Shown here piece by piece: positions 18,348 through 29,397 of a DNA stretch of 64,000 nt. Source of the DNA: DASRDU01 sp035560235. GTDB lineage: Bacteria; Acidobacteriota; Blastocatellia; RBC074. The notes under the pieces are model-generated. The model was not told where the DNA came from and did not search any database. It saw only the letters and a list, made by a program, of their open reading frames with translations. Location of the stretch: contig DATMAG010000028.1 in NCBI GenBank assembly GCA_035560235.1, positions 15,758 to 79,757 on the forward strand, given 5' to 3'. The translations under genes were made by a program, and so were the position numbers. Numbering within the stretch: position 1 is the stretch's first letter; each line of letters opens with the position of its first letter.

Positions 18348-18376
18348 CCTCTGTGTTCCTCTGTGTCCTCTGTGGT
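17938..18376. mobile_element. Inverted-repeat-bounded GxxExxY cassette
   Basis: 28-base arms at 17938-17965 and 18349-18376 (ACCACAGARGACACAGAGG core) are reverse complements with one mismatch. They enclose nearly the whole 139-codon gene: the start codon is 2 bases inside one arm, and the 3' end of the gene reads through the other. No transposase is present, so any movement would be in trans. The total length is 439 bp. Confidence 0.65.
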
Positions 18377-18390
18377 AAGAATATTTCGCT

Positions 18391-19425
18391 CTACTTCGCC
18401 ATCGCGTCCGTCACTTTGATTTTGCCGCTGACGATTTCCTGCCTGGCCAGTTCGACTTTTTCAATTACTGATGGCGGAATCAGGGCCTTGTTGAATTCAT
18501 CAATCGCATAACCGACGCCGTCGTTGTCGAGGCCGTAAACGTGCGGGCCGCCTTTGAACTTGCCTTCGACTGTATCTTTGATGACGCTGAACACGGCGTT
18601 GTCAATGCGTTTGACCATACTCGTCAGGATGTGGCCGGGCTTGATCCAGTTCTGATTTGAATCAACGCCGATGGCGAATTTGCCTTTCGCTTCGGCGGCG
18701 TCGAATACGCCGAGGCCCGAATTGCCTGCGGCCTGAAACACCACATCCGCGCCCTGTTCGATCTGCGCAGTGGCGAGTTCGCGGCCCTTGCCCGGATTGT
18801 TCCACGCCGCATCGGTGATGCCGACAAAGTTGGGCAGCACGCGAATGTTCGGGTTGACGTACTTCGCGCCTTCTTCGTAACCGACCAGAAACTTGTGAAT
18901 CAGGGGAATGTCCATGCCGCCGACAAAGCCGATGGTGTTGGTTTTCGTTCTCGCTGCCGCAATCATCCCGACCAGAAACGAGCCTTCGTGTTCCTTGAAA
19001 ATCAGCCCCGCAACATTCGGTTTGTTGACGACGAAATCAACGATGGCGAATTTCGTGTTCGGATAGTCAGCCGCCACCTGTTCGATGATCGGCCCCTGAG
19101 CGAAGCCGACGCCGATGATGAGGTCATAACCATACTGCGCAAAGGCGCGCAGTGCCGGTTCCAGCGAAGTCGGATCGCCCGGTTCGGCATCGCGCAGCAC
19201 AATCGGCAATTCCTTCTTTGCGCGCTGGCAGCCTTCCCACGCCGCTGAATTGAACGAACGATCATCCTTGCCGCCAATGTCAAAGACAATGCCGACTCTG
19301 ATTTTTCCGCTCGCTGAATCGGTCGCAGGCGGGCGGTTGACGCATCCGGTCAGCCAGAGCAGCAGCGCCAGAAAGATGGCAGACGAGGCTCTTGAAAATG
19401 AAGACAAAGCTTTCATTGCAGTCAT
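18391..19425 (-). CDS. BMP-family substrate-binding lipoprotein (nucleosides)
   Basis: 344 residues from the ATG at 19425, which follows AGGA and opens a lipoprotein signal ending LTG-C28. The BMP/PnrA features are clear: KIRVGIVFDIGGKDDRSFNS then AAWEGC near the N-terminus, DLIIGVGFAQGPIIEQVA, EGSFLVGMIAA, GADVVFQAAGNSGLGVFDAA and GVDSNQNWIKPGHILTSMVK. It should capture nucleosides outside the inner membrane and pass them to the permeases. It is the first transporter gene on the minus strand, after the pyrimidine phosphorylase. Confidence 0.93.
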   Translation of the reverse strand: MTAMKALSSFSRASSAIFLALLLWLTGCVNRPPATDSASGKIRVGIVFDIGGKDDRSFNSAAWEGCQRAKKELPIVLRDAEPGDPTSLEPALRAFAQYGYDLIIGVGFAQGPIIEQVAADYPNTKFAIVDFVVNKPNVAGLIFKEHEGSFLVGMIAAARTKTNTIGFVGGMDIPLIHKFLVGYEEGAKYVNPNIRVLPNFVGITDAAWNNPGKGRELATAQIEQGADVVFQAAGNSGLGVFDAAEAKGKFAIGVDSNQNWIKPGHILTSMVKRIDNAVFSVIKDTVEGKFKGGPHVYGLDNDGVGYAIDEFNKALIPPSVIEKVELARQEIVSGKIKVTDAMAK

Positions 19426-19540
19426 TGAGTTCTGTGTCCTGTTGATTGAGGCGCCGAAGGTCAGCAGTTGCGCCCGCAGGCTTATGGTAGCAGGTTGAGA
19501 AACCGAAGGCACGTCCTCACACGCCTGAGACTCTGCTCCT

Positions 19541-19602
19541 CCTCTGCGTCTCTGCGCCTCTGCGTGTGATTGATTGCCCCCAAAGGCACAGAGACGCAGA
19601 GG
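19541..19602. repeat. Inverted repeat between deoA and the BMP gene
   Basis: Arms 19541-19559 and 19584-19602 (CCTCTGCGTCTCTGYGCCT) pair with one mismatch. The CACAGAG-type vocabulary resembles the repeats bounding the GxxExxY cassette, but no gene is enclosed. I see nothing else in the 332-bp gap 19426-19757. Confidence 0.7.
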
Positions 19603-19757
19603 GAAAAGAGGCTTACTGAGTCTGCCGGTGTTGTATTTTGATCCGGCTGCGTCGAAGAAACCGAATGAGTTCGTTGCTACGTGAGTGCGACCGATTATTT
19701 TCGTGCAGTCCTGATGCCACTGGTTCGAAGTGAAGAAGCGATGGCCCGGCTGTGAAA

Positions 19758-21059
<1,302 letters not shown>

Positions 21060-21112
21060 AAAAACAACGCTGGTACAGTACGCGAGCGTGAGCGAGCGCC
21101 CTTGAGACAATA

Positions 21113-21817
21113 TCAAATCCGCCCGGTTCTTTCATTCAACCAGTCCGAAAGCTGGCCAAGGTGGTCAAGACTGACAAAGTTTCTTCCTTTCAGCACGTCT
21201 TCCGGCACCATTTCATGCACCCACGTCGTTTCAAACGGAATGTGAATCGCGTGGCCGCCGATCTCGAGGACGGGCAGTACATCCGACCTGAGTGAGTTTC
21301 CGATCATCAGAAACCGCTCTGGCCGGATGCGATGCTTGTCGAGGATGGCGCAATAGGATTGCGGCGTTTTTTCTGACACGATTTCGATGCTCGTAAAGTA
21401 ATCGCTCAGGCCGGAGCGCGAGACTTTGGCTTCCTGCTCGAACAGGTCACCCTTGGTGATGAGCATCAGACGGTGCGACGCCGAAAGCTCGCGCAGTATT
21501 TCCGGCACGCCTTCAAAAATCTCCATCTGTCTGCCGAGCATTTCCCAGGCGAGCGCGATGATCTCCTGAATCTCGCTGCCGATGATGCGGCCTTCGGTCA
21601 GTTGAATGGCGGTTTCGATCATCGAAAGCGTGAACGATTTGATGCCGTAACCGTACCGTTTCAGGTTTTGCAGTTCGGTCTCGTCAAGGCGCTGCTCGAT
21701 CCACTCCTGATCGTGGTAGCGCGTCAGGATGCTTTTGAAGCGTTCCTTCGCCTCGGTGTAATGCCGCTCGTTGTGCCAGAGCGTGTCGTCAGCGTCAAAA
21801 GCAATGATGTCAAACAT
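21113..21817 (-). CDS. HAD-superfamily hydrolase
   Basis: 234 residues. Motif I is at the start (AFDADDTLWH, D8 and D10). A helical cap region follows (about 15-100), then motif II (LMLITKGDLFEQ) and motif III/IV (IVSEKTPQS; FLMIGNSLRSDVLPVLEIGG). It is a phosphatase-like enzyme; a nucleotide or sugar-phosphate substrate would fit the neighbourhood but is not shown. It follows ispF by 26 bp and precedes deoA by 53 bp. Confidence 0.85.
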   Translation of the reverse strand: MFDIIAFDADDTLWHNERHYTEAKERFKSILTRYHDQEWIEQRLDETELQNLKRYGYGIKSFTLSMIETAIQLTEGRIIGSEIQEIIALAWEMLGRQMEIFEGVPEILRELSASHRLMLITKGDLFEQEAKVSRSGLSDYFTSIEIVSEKTPQSYCAILDKHRIRPERFLMIGNSLRSDVLPVLEIGGHAIHIPFETTWVHEMVPEDVLKGRNFVSLDHLGQLSDWLNERTGRI

Positions 21818-21843
21818 GGCGCATCGCTCCTGTTACTTTCAAT

Positions 21844-22362
21844 TCAGCCTTGCCGGGCAATCAGCGCGATGGCCTGCGCTGCAATGGCTTCGCCGCGCCC
21901 GCTGGCGTCGAGTCCTTCATTTGTCTTGGCCTTGATGTTGATTTGCGACGAATCAATGCTCATCGCGGCGGCCAGCTTCGCTTTCATAGCCGGAATGTGC
22001 GGCATCATCTTCGGACGTTCTGCGATGATGGTGGCGTCAATATTGACTACGGCCCAGCCCTTTTCCGCCAGCATTTCGCACGCGCCGCACAGAAAAACCA
22101 GACTGTCGGCTCCGGCCCAGCGCGGGTCTTTGTCTGAAAAATGCGTGCCGATGTCACCGAGTCCCGCCGCGCCAAGCAGCGCGTCAGTGATGGCGTGGCT
22201 CAGGCTGTCAGCATCGGAATGACCGAGCAGCCCTTTGTCAAAAGGAATTTCAATGCCGCCGAGAATCAGCCTGCGACCTGCGACCAGGCGATGAATATCG
22301 TTGCCGAAGCCGATGCGAAAGGCAGATTCCTTCGCGCGTGGATTGTTCGGATGATCGGTCAT
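21844..22362 (-). CDS. ispF: 2-C-methyl-D-erythritol 2,4-cyclodiphosphate synthase
   Basis: 172 residues. The metal site D22-x-H24 (GFGNDIHRL) and the conserved LLGHSDADSLSHAITDALLG followed by AAGLGDIGTHF are present, as is the C-terminal INIKAKTNEGLDASGRGEAI. It carries out the fifth step of the MEP isoprenoid pathway. Its ATG overlaps the ispD stop by 4 bp (ATGA type), so translation is probably coupled. Confidence 0.96.
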   Translation of the reverse strand: MTDHPNNPRAKESAFRIGFGNDIHRLVAGRRLILGGIEIPFDKGLLGHSDADSLSHAITDALLGAAGLGDIGTHFSDKDPRWAGADSLVFLCGACEMLAEKGWAVVNIDATIIAERPKMMPHIPAMKAKLAAAMSIDSSQINIKAKTNEGLDASGRGEAIAAQAIALIARQG

Positions 22363-23057
22363 GGCGTTTGCATCTGCTCGAAAAGTTTTGCGGCCAGGAG
22401 CAAATCCTCAGCGGTCGTGATTTTGATGTTGCCTGCGGAACCTTCAACTACCGCGACCGGATGGCTCAGGCGTTCGACCAGCAATGCGTCGTCAGTGAGC
22501 AGGGCTGAAGGCAAAGCGGCGGCGCGCGCCGCTTCGTTCGCCTCGCGCAACAGTTCATAACGGAAAGCCTGCGGCGTTTGTGCGCGCCAGATGCGGCGAC
22601 GATCAAGCGTGCCCACGATCAGGCCGTTTTCGACCTCCTTGATTGTGTCGGTCGCGGGCAGGGCGAGAATGGCGGCCCCGACTTCCCGCGCTTTTCCAAT
22701 GACGACTGAAATCTGCGCGGGCGTGACGAACGGGCGCACGGCATCGTGAACGGCGACGATTTCGGGATTGAGATCAGCCGCCGCATCGAGCGCGCTGAGA
22801 ATCGAATCGCTGCGTTCAGCGCCGCCGCTCACATAAATCAACGGCTTCGTCAGCCTGGCCCGTTCATTGCGCGCGCGAAACTCCGCGAGCCTGTCAGCAG
22901 GCAGCGCGACGATAATCGCACCGATTTCAGGGCATTCGTCAAAGCGACGGATAGTGTGAACCAGAATTGAGGCTCCGGCAATTTCGATGAACTGTTTCGG
23001 AATCGGGCCGCCCAGGCGCGTGCCGCTTCCGGCGGCGGGAATGATGGCGAGGTTCAT
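22359..23057 (-). CDS. ispD: 2-C-methyl-D-erythritol 4-phosphate cytidylyltransferase
   Basis: 232 residues with the nucleotide-binding loop PAAGSGTRLGGPIPKQF (7-23), VAVHDAVRPFVTP and LPATDTIKEV. It forms CDP-methylerythritol in the MEP pathway. No Shine-Dalgarno sequence precedes the ATG: a palindromic AAAAGGC-type repeat abuts the start codon, so translation may rely on a leaderless or otherwise unusual initiation. It is followed by ispF with a 4-bp overlap. Confidence 0.95.
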   Translation of the reverse strand: MNLAIIPAAGSGTRLGGPIPKQFIEIAGASILVHTIRRFDECPEIGAIIVALPADRLAEFRARNERARLTKPLIYVSGGAERSDSILSALDAAADLNPEIVAVHDAVRPFVTPAQISVVIGKAREVGAAILALPATDTIKEVENGLIVGTLDRRRIWRAQTPQAFRYELLREANEAARAAALPSALLTDDALLVERLSHPVAVVEGSAGNIKITTAEDLLLAAKLFEQMQTP

Positions 23058-23065
23058 GAAAAATC

Positions 23066-23150
23066 AAAAGGCAAAAGGCAAAAATCAAAAGGCAAAAGGT
23101 CGGGGCAGACTCTTTGCTTTTCCATTTTTGATTTTTGCCTTCTGCCTTTT
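23066..23150. repeat. Inverted repeat between the PIN/TRAM gene and ispD
   Basis: Arms 23066-23090 and 23126-23150, built from AAAAGGCAAAA units, are complementary with one mismatch. The repeat occupies the whole space upstream of ispD up to its ATG. Confidence 0.8.
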
Positions 23151-23167
23151 GCCTTTTGCTTTCTCTT

Positions 23168-24265
23168 TCAGGATTCGACCGCTGAAGGTGACGGGCGCGG
23201 CGGACGGTAATCGCGATGTTCGCGCTGCTCGCCGCGATTTTCGCGGGACGGCTCGGCCCGCTGGCTTTCATCGGCGCGACCGAAGATCATCTTGCCGGCG
23301 GTAGTCTGCAGCACGCTGGTCACGATCATATCAACGTTCTTGCCGATCAGACGCCGCGCATTGTCAACGACGACCATCGTGCCGTCATCCAGATAGGCGA
23401 CGCCCTGATTGTATTCCTTGCCTTCCTTGAGGATGAAAACGCGCATCACTTCGCCGGGCAGGACTACGGGCTTGAGGGCATTGGCCAGTTCGTTGATGTT
23501 CAGGACCTCGACGCCGCGCAGGTGGGCAACCTTGTTGAGGTTGAAATCGTTGGTGACAATCGGCGCCTGCAACTGCTTGCCCAGTTCGATCAGCTTCAGA
23601 TCAACTTCGCGGACGTTCGGGAAGTCAGCTTCCGTGATCTGCACGTCGAGGCCGTTGATCTTCTGAATGCGCTGCAGGATGTCGAGGCCGCGCCGCCCGC
23701 GATTGCGTTTGGCCGAGTCGGAGGAATCGGCAATCTGCTGCAATTCGCGCAGCACGAACTGCGGGACGACAATCGTACCGCCCAGAAAACCTGTTTCGGC
23801 AATGTCGGCCACGCGCCCGTCAATGATGACGCTCGTATCGAGAATCCGCGACTGCTGTTTTGAGCTGCGATCCTTGAGAATGCCGCCCAGCACTGAAAGA
23901 TCAAGATGATCTCCCTTGGCCGCGCCAACAAGCAGGCCGACGTAAGCCATAAAGACCATGACGACCAGAGTGGTGAACGATTCGACCGCCGAATTCCACT
24001 GCTGAACCGTGATCAGAAATCCGATCAGCGCGGCTCCGATGATGCCGAGAATCGAACCGATGGCTGCCCCGATCAGAGTCTTCAGTGAACACTCCCGGAT
24101 GCGAATCTCAAAGAAGATGATTCCGAGCGCGAGCATCAGCGCAACAATTGCGGAAGCAACTGCCGACGAGAGGCCGAGAAAGCCCGGCATCGGTTTAATC
24201 AAAGAGCCTGCCAGCACCAGCATCAGCGTGAAGAGGGCACGAATCAGAATAAGATTTGCTCCCAT
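23168..24265 (-). CDS. PIN/TRAM-domain membrane protein (YacL-like)
   Basis: 365 residues. The first 115 contain four hydrophobic helices. A PIN nuclease-like domain follows, starting RILDTSVIIDGRVADIAETG and including APIVTNDFNLNKVAHLRGVE. A C-terminal TRAM domain (about 285-345) then has GVAYLDDGTMVVVDNARRLI. The acidic residues expected of a PIN active site (Asp of DTSVIID, Glu of LRELQQ, D of TNDFNL) are visible. A Ser/Arg/Glu-rich tail ends the protein. Relatives in Firmicutes lie next to radA, ispD and ispF, as here. The role is unproven but probably RNA-related. Confidence 0.9.
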   Translation of the reverse strand: MGANLILIRALFTLMLVLAGSLIKPMPGFLGLSSAVASAIVALMLALGIIFFEIRIRECSLKTLIGAAIGSILGIIGAALIGFLITVQQWNSAVESFTTLVVMVFMAYVGLLVGAAKGDHLDLSVLGGILKDRSSKQQSRILDTSVIIDGRVADIAETGFLGGTIVVPQFVLRELQQIADSSDSAKRNRGRRGLDILQRIQKINGLDVQITEADFPNVREVDLKLIELGKQLQAPIVTNDFNLNKVAHLRGVEVLNINELANALKPVVLPGEVMRVFILKEGKEYNQGVAYLDDGTMVVVDNARRLIGKNVDMIVTSVLQTTAGKMIFGRADESQRAEPSRENRGEQREHRDYRPPRPSPSAVES

Positions 24266-24490
24266 AAAACCTCGGTTTCATGTGGTATGACCAATATGAT
24301 TTGGAGTTGCAGGGATTCATCGGCAAAGCTGACGGAACATCACTTGATCAGTAATGAATTATAAAAGATTGTTTCAGAGACGGCGGGATTGTATCACGCG
24401 ACTACAGAATGGGAAATGTGGATTGCGGTCTGCAGAGCATTTTCGGCGGTGGTTTTAGTGCGCTCAGGCATGGTACCGGACACAGCTTTT

Positions 24491-25873
<1,383 letters not shown>

Positions 25874-26021
25874 GGCCACATTGTAACGAGCCGCAGGCAG
25901 CGCGGGCAAAGGCCCCGGTCAGGAGCCGTTTCTGATTCGCCGGAATTTGTGATACACAATAGCCAGTCTTTTTTCGGACAACAACTCATCAACACGAAGA
26001 AACTTCAAGGGAGGCATTGAA

Positions 26022-26555
26022 ATGAGCATCAATCGTCACCGGGCTGTGATTACTGTCACTCTGATTCTGAGCCTGCTCGCGCTTGTGAGCGTGACCCAGG
26101 CGCAGCGCAAAAGCCCGCACGAAACAACCAGCGCAACCATCAACGGCAAGAAGATCACCATCACCTATGGCCGTCCGTATCTGAAGGGCCGCAAACTCGG
26201 CGCCCCGGACTTCGTTCCTTACGGCAAAGTCTGGCGCACTGGCGCTGACGAAGCGACGACGCTCGTCACTGAAGGCGACCTGATGTTTGGCAACGTGACC
26301 GTGCCGAAAGGGACGTACACGATTTACACGCTGCCTTCAGCGACAGGCTGGAAGCTGATCATCAACAAACAGACCGGACAGTGGGGCACTGTGTACGATG
26401 AAAAGCAGGATCTGGCCCGCATTGATCTGAAGGTCGGCAAGACCGCGGCTCCGGTCGAACAGCTCACCATTTCGGTGGCTCCGGCAGGCAAGGGCGGAGT
26501 GCTGAAGCTCGAATTCGAGAACACTTCAGCCACAGCCAGTTTCACGGTGAAGTAA
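26022..26555 (+). CDS. DUF2911-domain exported protein
   Basis: 177 residues. The signal peptide ends near VTQAQ (about residue 28). The DUF2911 pattern is plain: KKITITYGRPYLKGRKLGAP, VPYGKVWRTGADEATTLVTE, VPKGTYTIYTLPSATGWKLI and INKQTGQWGTVYDEKQD. It is a beta-sandwich protein of unknown function, widespread in Acidobacteriota and Bacteroidota. A GGGAGG ribosome site precedes the ATG. It is divergent from radA. A 14-bp perfect palindrome follows its stop. Confidence 0.9.
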   Translation: MSINRHRAVITVTLILSLLALVSVTQAQRKSPHETTSATINGKKITITYGRPYLKGRKLGAPDFVPYGKVWRTGADEATTLVTEGDLMFGNVTVPKGTYTIYTLPSATGWKLIINKQTGQWGTVYDEKQDLARIDLKVGKTAAPVEQLTISVAPAGKGGVLKLEFENTSATASFTVK

Positions 26556-26568
26556 AAAGCGTCAGTGG

Positions 26569-26610
26569 TCAGCAGTCAGTGGTCAGTGAAAAGCGGCCAC
26601 TGACTGCTGA
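26569..26610. repeat. 14-bp perfect inverted repeat downstream of the DUF2911 gene
   Basis: TCAGCAGTCAGTGG (26569-26582) pairs with CCACTGACTGCTGA (26597-26610). No T-run follows, so termination is uncertain. Similar CAGTGGTCAG units occur at 4300-4325. Confidence 0.7.
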
Positions 26611-26659
26611 TTATTGATTGCTGTGTCAGGTGAACGAGTAAAATCCCCTATTCCCTGAG

Positions 26660-27010
26660 ATGAAAATCGAACCAGGAGCCAGTGTGATCGTCAGCCTGCA
26701 GGAGCCGAAGGAGAAGTTCTGGGGCGTGATTGATGAGATCAATGCCGCCGGAGTTTTTATGCGCGGCGTTGATCTGAACAGTTACGACGAACTGCTGCGG
26801 ATGCTCGCGTGCGGCGAGGAAGGAATTTATCCGGCAAGCGTCTTTTTTCCGCTGCGACGAGTTGAGCGAGTCCTGCTGGATGAACCGACCGGACAGGCTC
26901 AGTCACTCGTCGAGCGGTTTGAAGAACGCACCGGAATGCGGCTGAGTGATTATCTCGGCCTGGGTTCCGGCAGAACCGGGTTTGAAGTTGACCAGGATGA
27001 TCCGTTCTGA
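26660..27010 (+). CDS. Conserved small protein of unknown function
   Basis: 116 residues, cytoplasmic, no signal or membrane segment. The N-terminal half looks like a small beta-barrel (VIVSLQEPKEKFWGVIDEIN, then AAGVFMRGVDLNSYDELLRM). It then reads YPASVFFPLRRVERVLLDEP. The C-terminus is helical (QAQSLVERFEERTGMRLSDY). I recognise no named family. It faces the DivIC-like gene tail to tail. Confidence 0.6.
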   Translation: MKIEPGASVIVSLQEPKEKFWGVIDEINAAGVFMRGVDLNSYDELLRMLACGEEGIYPASVFFPLRRVERVLLDEPTGQAQSLVERFEERTGMRLSDYLGLGSGRTGFEVDQDDPF

Positions 27011-27122
27011 AGGAAAGCCTGGTGAGGTTATGTCGTCAAAGGCAGTGGCTGCGCGGGGGGCAAACCTTTCAGTCTGGCGGGCGCGTACTCAGAAAAGTGC
27101 AATCACCAGAACAACCGCTGCT

Positions 27123-27482
27123 TCAACGCGTGGCGACCACGATTTCGCCGGGCCGCACGTAATTCAACTGATCCTGGGCCGCGTTCTCAAGCGCCTGTCG
27201 GCTATTTCTGACGCGGTCAGTTTTCGCCTTGATCTGTTTGTTCTTTTCCTGAGTCTGGACGAGCACCTGTTTCGTCTGCGCCTGCGCCGCCTGCGCCTCA
27301 CGCAGTTGCGTGCGTTCACGGGCGATGGTCGTGAGCGCCAGCGCCGAACCAGCCACAAAGATCATCATCAGCCAGACCCAGTTCGGCATCCGCAGCGCCT
27401 GAATCCAGGAACGCGAAGTTTCGCGGACTGCGCCCTGACCATAAGCGATTTTAGCTGAGTACAAATTGACGACCTGTTTCAA
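27123..27482 (-). CDS. Septum formation initiator (FtsB/DivIC-like) protein
   Basis: 119 residues if started at the TTG at 27482, chosen because GGAGGTG lies 4-6 bases upstream; a longer frame opens at 27521 without such a site. A basic N-terminus leads to one membrane helix (about 33-52, WVWLMMIFVAGSALALTTIA). A coiled coil rich in Gln/Lys follows, then YVRPGEIVV, the typical DivIC/FtsB end. It should act in the divisome. The start overlaps the 3' end of the phosphomutase gene by about 30 bp, so translation may be coupled. Confidence 0.72.
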   Translation of the reverse strand: MKQVVNLYSAKIAYGQGAVRETSRSWIQALRMPNWVWLMMIFVAGSALALTTIARERTQLREAQAAQAQTKQVLVQTQEKNKQIKAKTDRVRNSRQALENAAQDQLNYVRPGEIVVATR

Positions 27483-28863
27483 GCAACACCTCCATATCTT
27501 TCCTTGAGTTTGTTTCTGCATAGCACCGAACCACCGGTTCAGTGCCGGACATCCTCAGTAACATCCACGATCCGTCATCGAAAATGTATTTCACGCCGTC
27601 GGTGCGATTGACTTCAACCACGCGGCGCGCGCCAATCTGCTGCGGCGCTTCGGCGGCGAGCCGTTCCTGCAACCGGGCTTTGACTTCGGGCGTCAGTTTG
27701 ATGCCGACGCGCTCGCTGTAAAGTTCGCCGTCCTTTTTGAAAAGCTCCGCGAGCATTTCACCCAGGCTCACCCCGCGCGCGGCCACCATTTCGGTCACGA
27801 GCAGGCAGGCGATGATGCCGTCCTTTTCAGGAAAATGTCCCTTGATCGTCAGACCGGCACTCTCTTCGCCGCCGAGGATGATTTTGTCCTCGTTGACCAG
27901 TTCACCGATGAACTTGAATCCGACCGGCGTTTCATAAACCTGGCGACCATGCCGTTTCGCCACGCGGTCAATCAGGTGTGAAGTCGCCACGCTGCGCGCC
28001 ACGCCGCCCGTCCACTCAGGTCTGGTTTCGCAGATGTAATCAACCAGCAGCGCCAGAATGTGATTGGCCGACATAAACGTGCCGTCACGATCAATGAAAC
28101 CGAAGCGGTCAGCGTCGCCGTCAGTCGAAACGCCCAGCGCCAGCCCTTTTTCCAGCACCAGCGCCCGCATTTCGCTCAGGTTTTTCTCTGATGGCTCAGG
28201 GCTGTGGCCGCCGAACAGCACATCGCGGTAATCGTGAACCGTCTCAACCTCGCAGCCGTGCCGCCGCAGAACTTCATCAAGATAACCCCGCCCCGTGCCC
28301 CACAGCGGATCGTAGGCCAGTTTCAGTTTCGCCGCCGCAATACGGTCAAAATTGATCTTTCCGGCCAGGTCATTCAGGTAATCCTCGCGCGGGTCAAGCG
28401 GAATCGTTTTTGAACCTCCGGAGCCAGCGGTCAGCGACGCAGCGCCGGACTGTAACCCGGCAATCTGCTGCTCAATCTTCCTTGTGACTTCCGGCAATGC
28501 GGGCGCGCCGTCAGCCGTCGAAAACTTCATGCCGTTATACTGCGGCGGATTGTGGCTGGCGGTGAAATTGATGCCGCCCCGCGCCCTGAGCGACCTGATG
28601 GCAAAGGAAATCACCGGTGTCGGCGTGTCGCGCGTCGTCAGCCAGGATTCAAACCCCTGGCGCGCCATTTCGGCGGCACACTCAGCGGCAAAATGCTCGC
28701 TCAGGAATCGTGTGTCATAACCGGTGATCATCCTGCCGCCCGCCGCTTCGGACGCCAGCACATCAGCAATGGCGCGCGTCACCAGCCGCACATTGGCATA
28801 GGTGAATTCGTCGGCAATAATGGCTCTCCAGCCTGATGTTCCAAAGCTGATTCCCATGCTCAT
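27451..28863 (-). CDS. Phosphoglucomutase/phosphomannomutase
   Basis: 470 residues. The phosphoserine motif TASHNP (S103) follows an FGTSGWRAIIADEF N-terminus. The metal loop is GVSTDGDADRFG. The sugar-recognition motif is GGEESAGLTIKGH, and the C-terminal phosphate-binding motif is RMSGTEPVVRCYAE. It is an alpha-D-phosphohexomutase interconverting sugar 1- and 6-phosphates. The substrate (glucose, mannose or glucosamine) is not decided by these motifs. The DivIC-like gene follows and overlaps its end. Confidence 0.93.
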   Translation of the reverse strand: MSMGISFGTSGWRAIIADEFTYANVRLVTRAIADVLASEAAGGRMITGYDTRFLSEHFAAECAAEMARQGFESWLTTRDTPTPVISFAIRSLRARGGINFTASHNPPQYNGMKFSTADGAPALPEVTRKIEQQIAGLQSGAASLTAGSGGSKTIPLDPREDYLNDLAGKINFDRIAAAKLKLAYDPLWGTGRGYLDEVLRRHGCEVETVHDYRDVLFGGHSPEPSEKNLSEMRALVLEKGLALGVSTDGDADRFGFIDRDGTFMSANHILALLVDYICETRPEWTGGVARSVATSHLIDRVAKRHGRQVYETPVGFKFIGELVNEDKIILGGEESAGLTIKGHFPEKDGIIACLLVTEMVAARGVSLGEMLAELFKKDGELYSERVGIKLTPEVKARLQERLAAEAPQQIGARRVVEVNRTDGVKYIFDDGSWMLLRMSGTEPVVRCYAETNSRKDMEVLLETGRQFVLS

Positions 28864-29397
28864 CAGTCAGTTCCAGCGGTTAATGGCTCTGTGGCGCCGA
28901 TCTCGTGATCTGCTCTCTCAGCTGCCTGGCACAGAACTGAGCGGCCATCCTTCTGATACTTGTAAGAAACTGCTTAAGTCGGGCGGGAGAGTAGCACGGA
29001 AGCTTAGACCTGTAAAGCATTTATTTTCAATAGTTTCACAGATGAAACTTAAAGCTTCGGATAATCCTTTGCGGCACTTCCGGAGCGACAGATTAAAAAG
29101 CCTGACGCAGATCAGGATTTGTCATCCGAGCCACACTATGTAGTGCCGGGCCTACAGATGGCGCGCATATGATGTGTTCAGTTGCCTGCTGACCGAATCC
29201 TTCAGTCAGTCTGAGGCTTTCGGTCAGTTTGTTGTATTGATGAAATGAAAATCCGGATCAGGATGGCGAGGGGCTGGAAAAATCCGGCCCTGGTCCTGCG
29301 AGAGAGGGCCGAAAAGTTGCGGCTGCAAGTGAGAAAGCCGCACGATCACCCCGGAAGGGATCAGGCGGCTTTTCAACTCAACACTTTTTCGCCGGAA
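28864..29397. other. Gene-poor intergenic region with two hairpins
   Basis: I see no convincing gene here. It contains a nested hairpin at 29189-29227 (CTGACCGAA...TTCGGTCAG with an inner CTTCAG/CTGAGG stem) and the carD terminator. The 5' part should carry the promoter of the minus-strand phosphomutase operon, but no clear -35/-10 pair could be picked by eye. Confidence 0.5.
29330..29376 (-). terminator. Probable carD terminator
   Basis: On the minus strand, AAAGCCGCC pairs with GCGGCTTTCTC across a GC-rich loop about 20-60 bases after the carD stop. The short T-stretch is weak but the position is right. Confidence 0.6.

Noticed and set aside
17938..18376. An insertion sequence with its own transposase
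   Set aside because: The enclosed gene is a GxxExxY protein, not a recognised transposase; listed as a putative non-autonomous cassette.
26578..26615. Terminator after the DUF2911 gene
   Set aside because: Hairpin is strong but lacks a T-run; kept as a repeat only.
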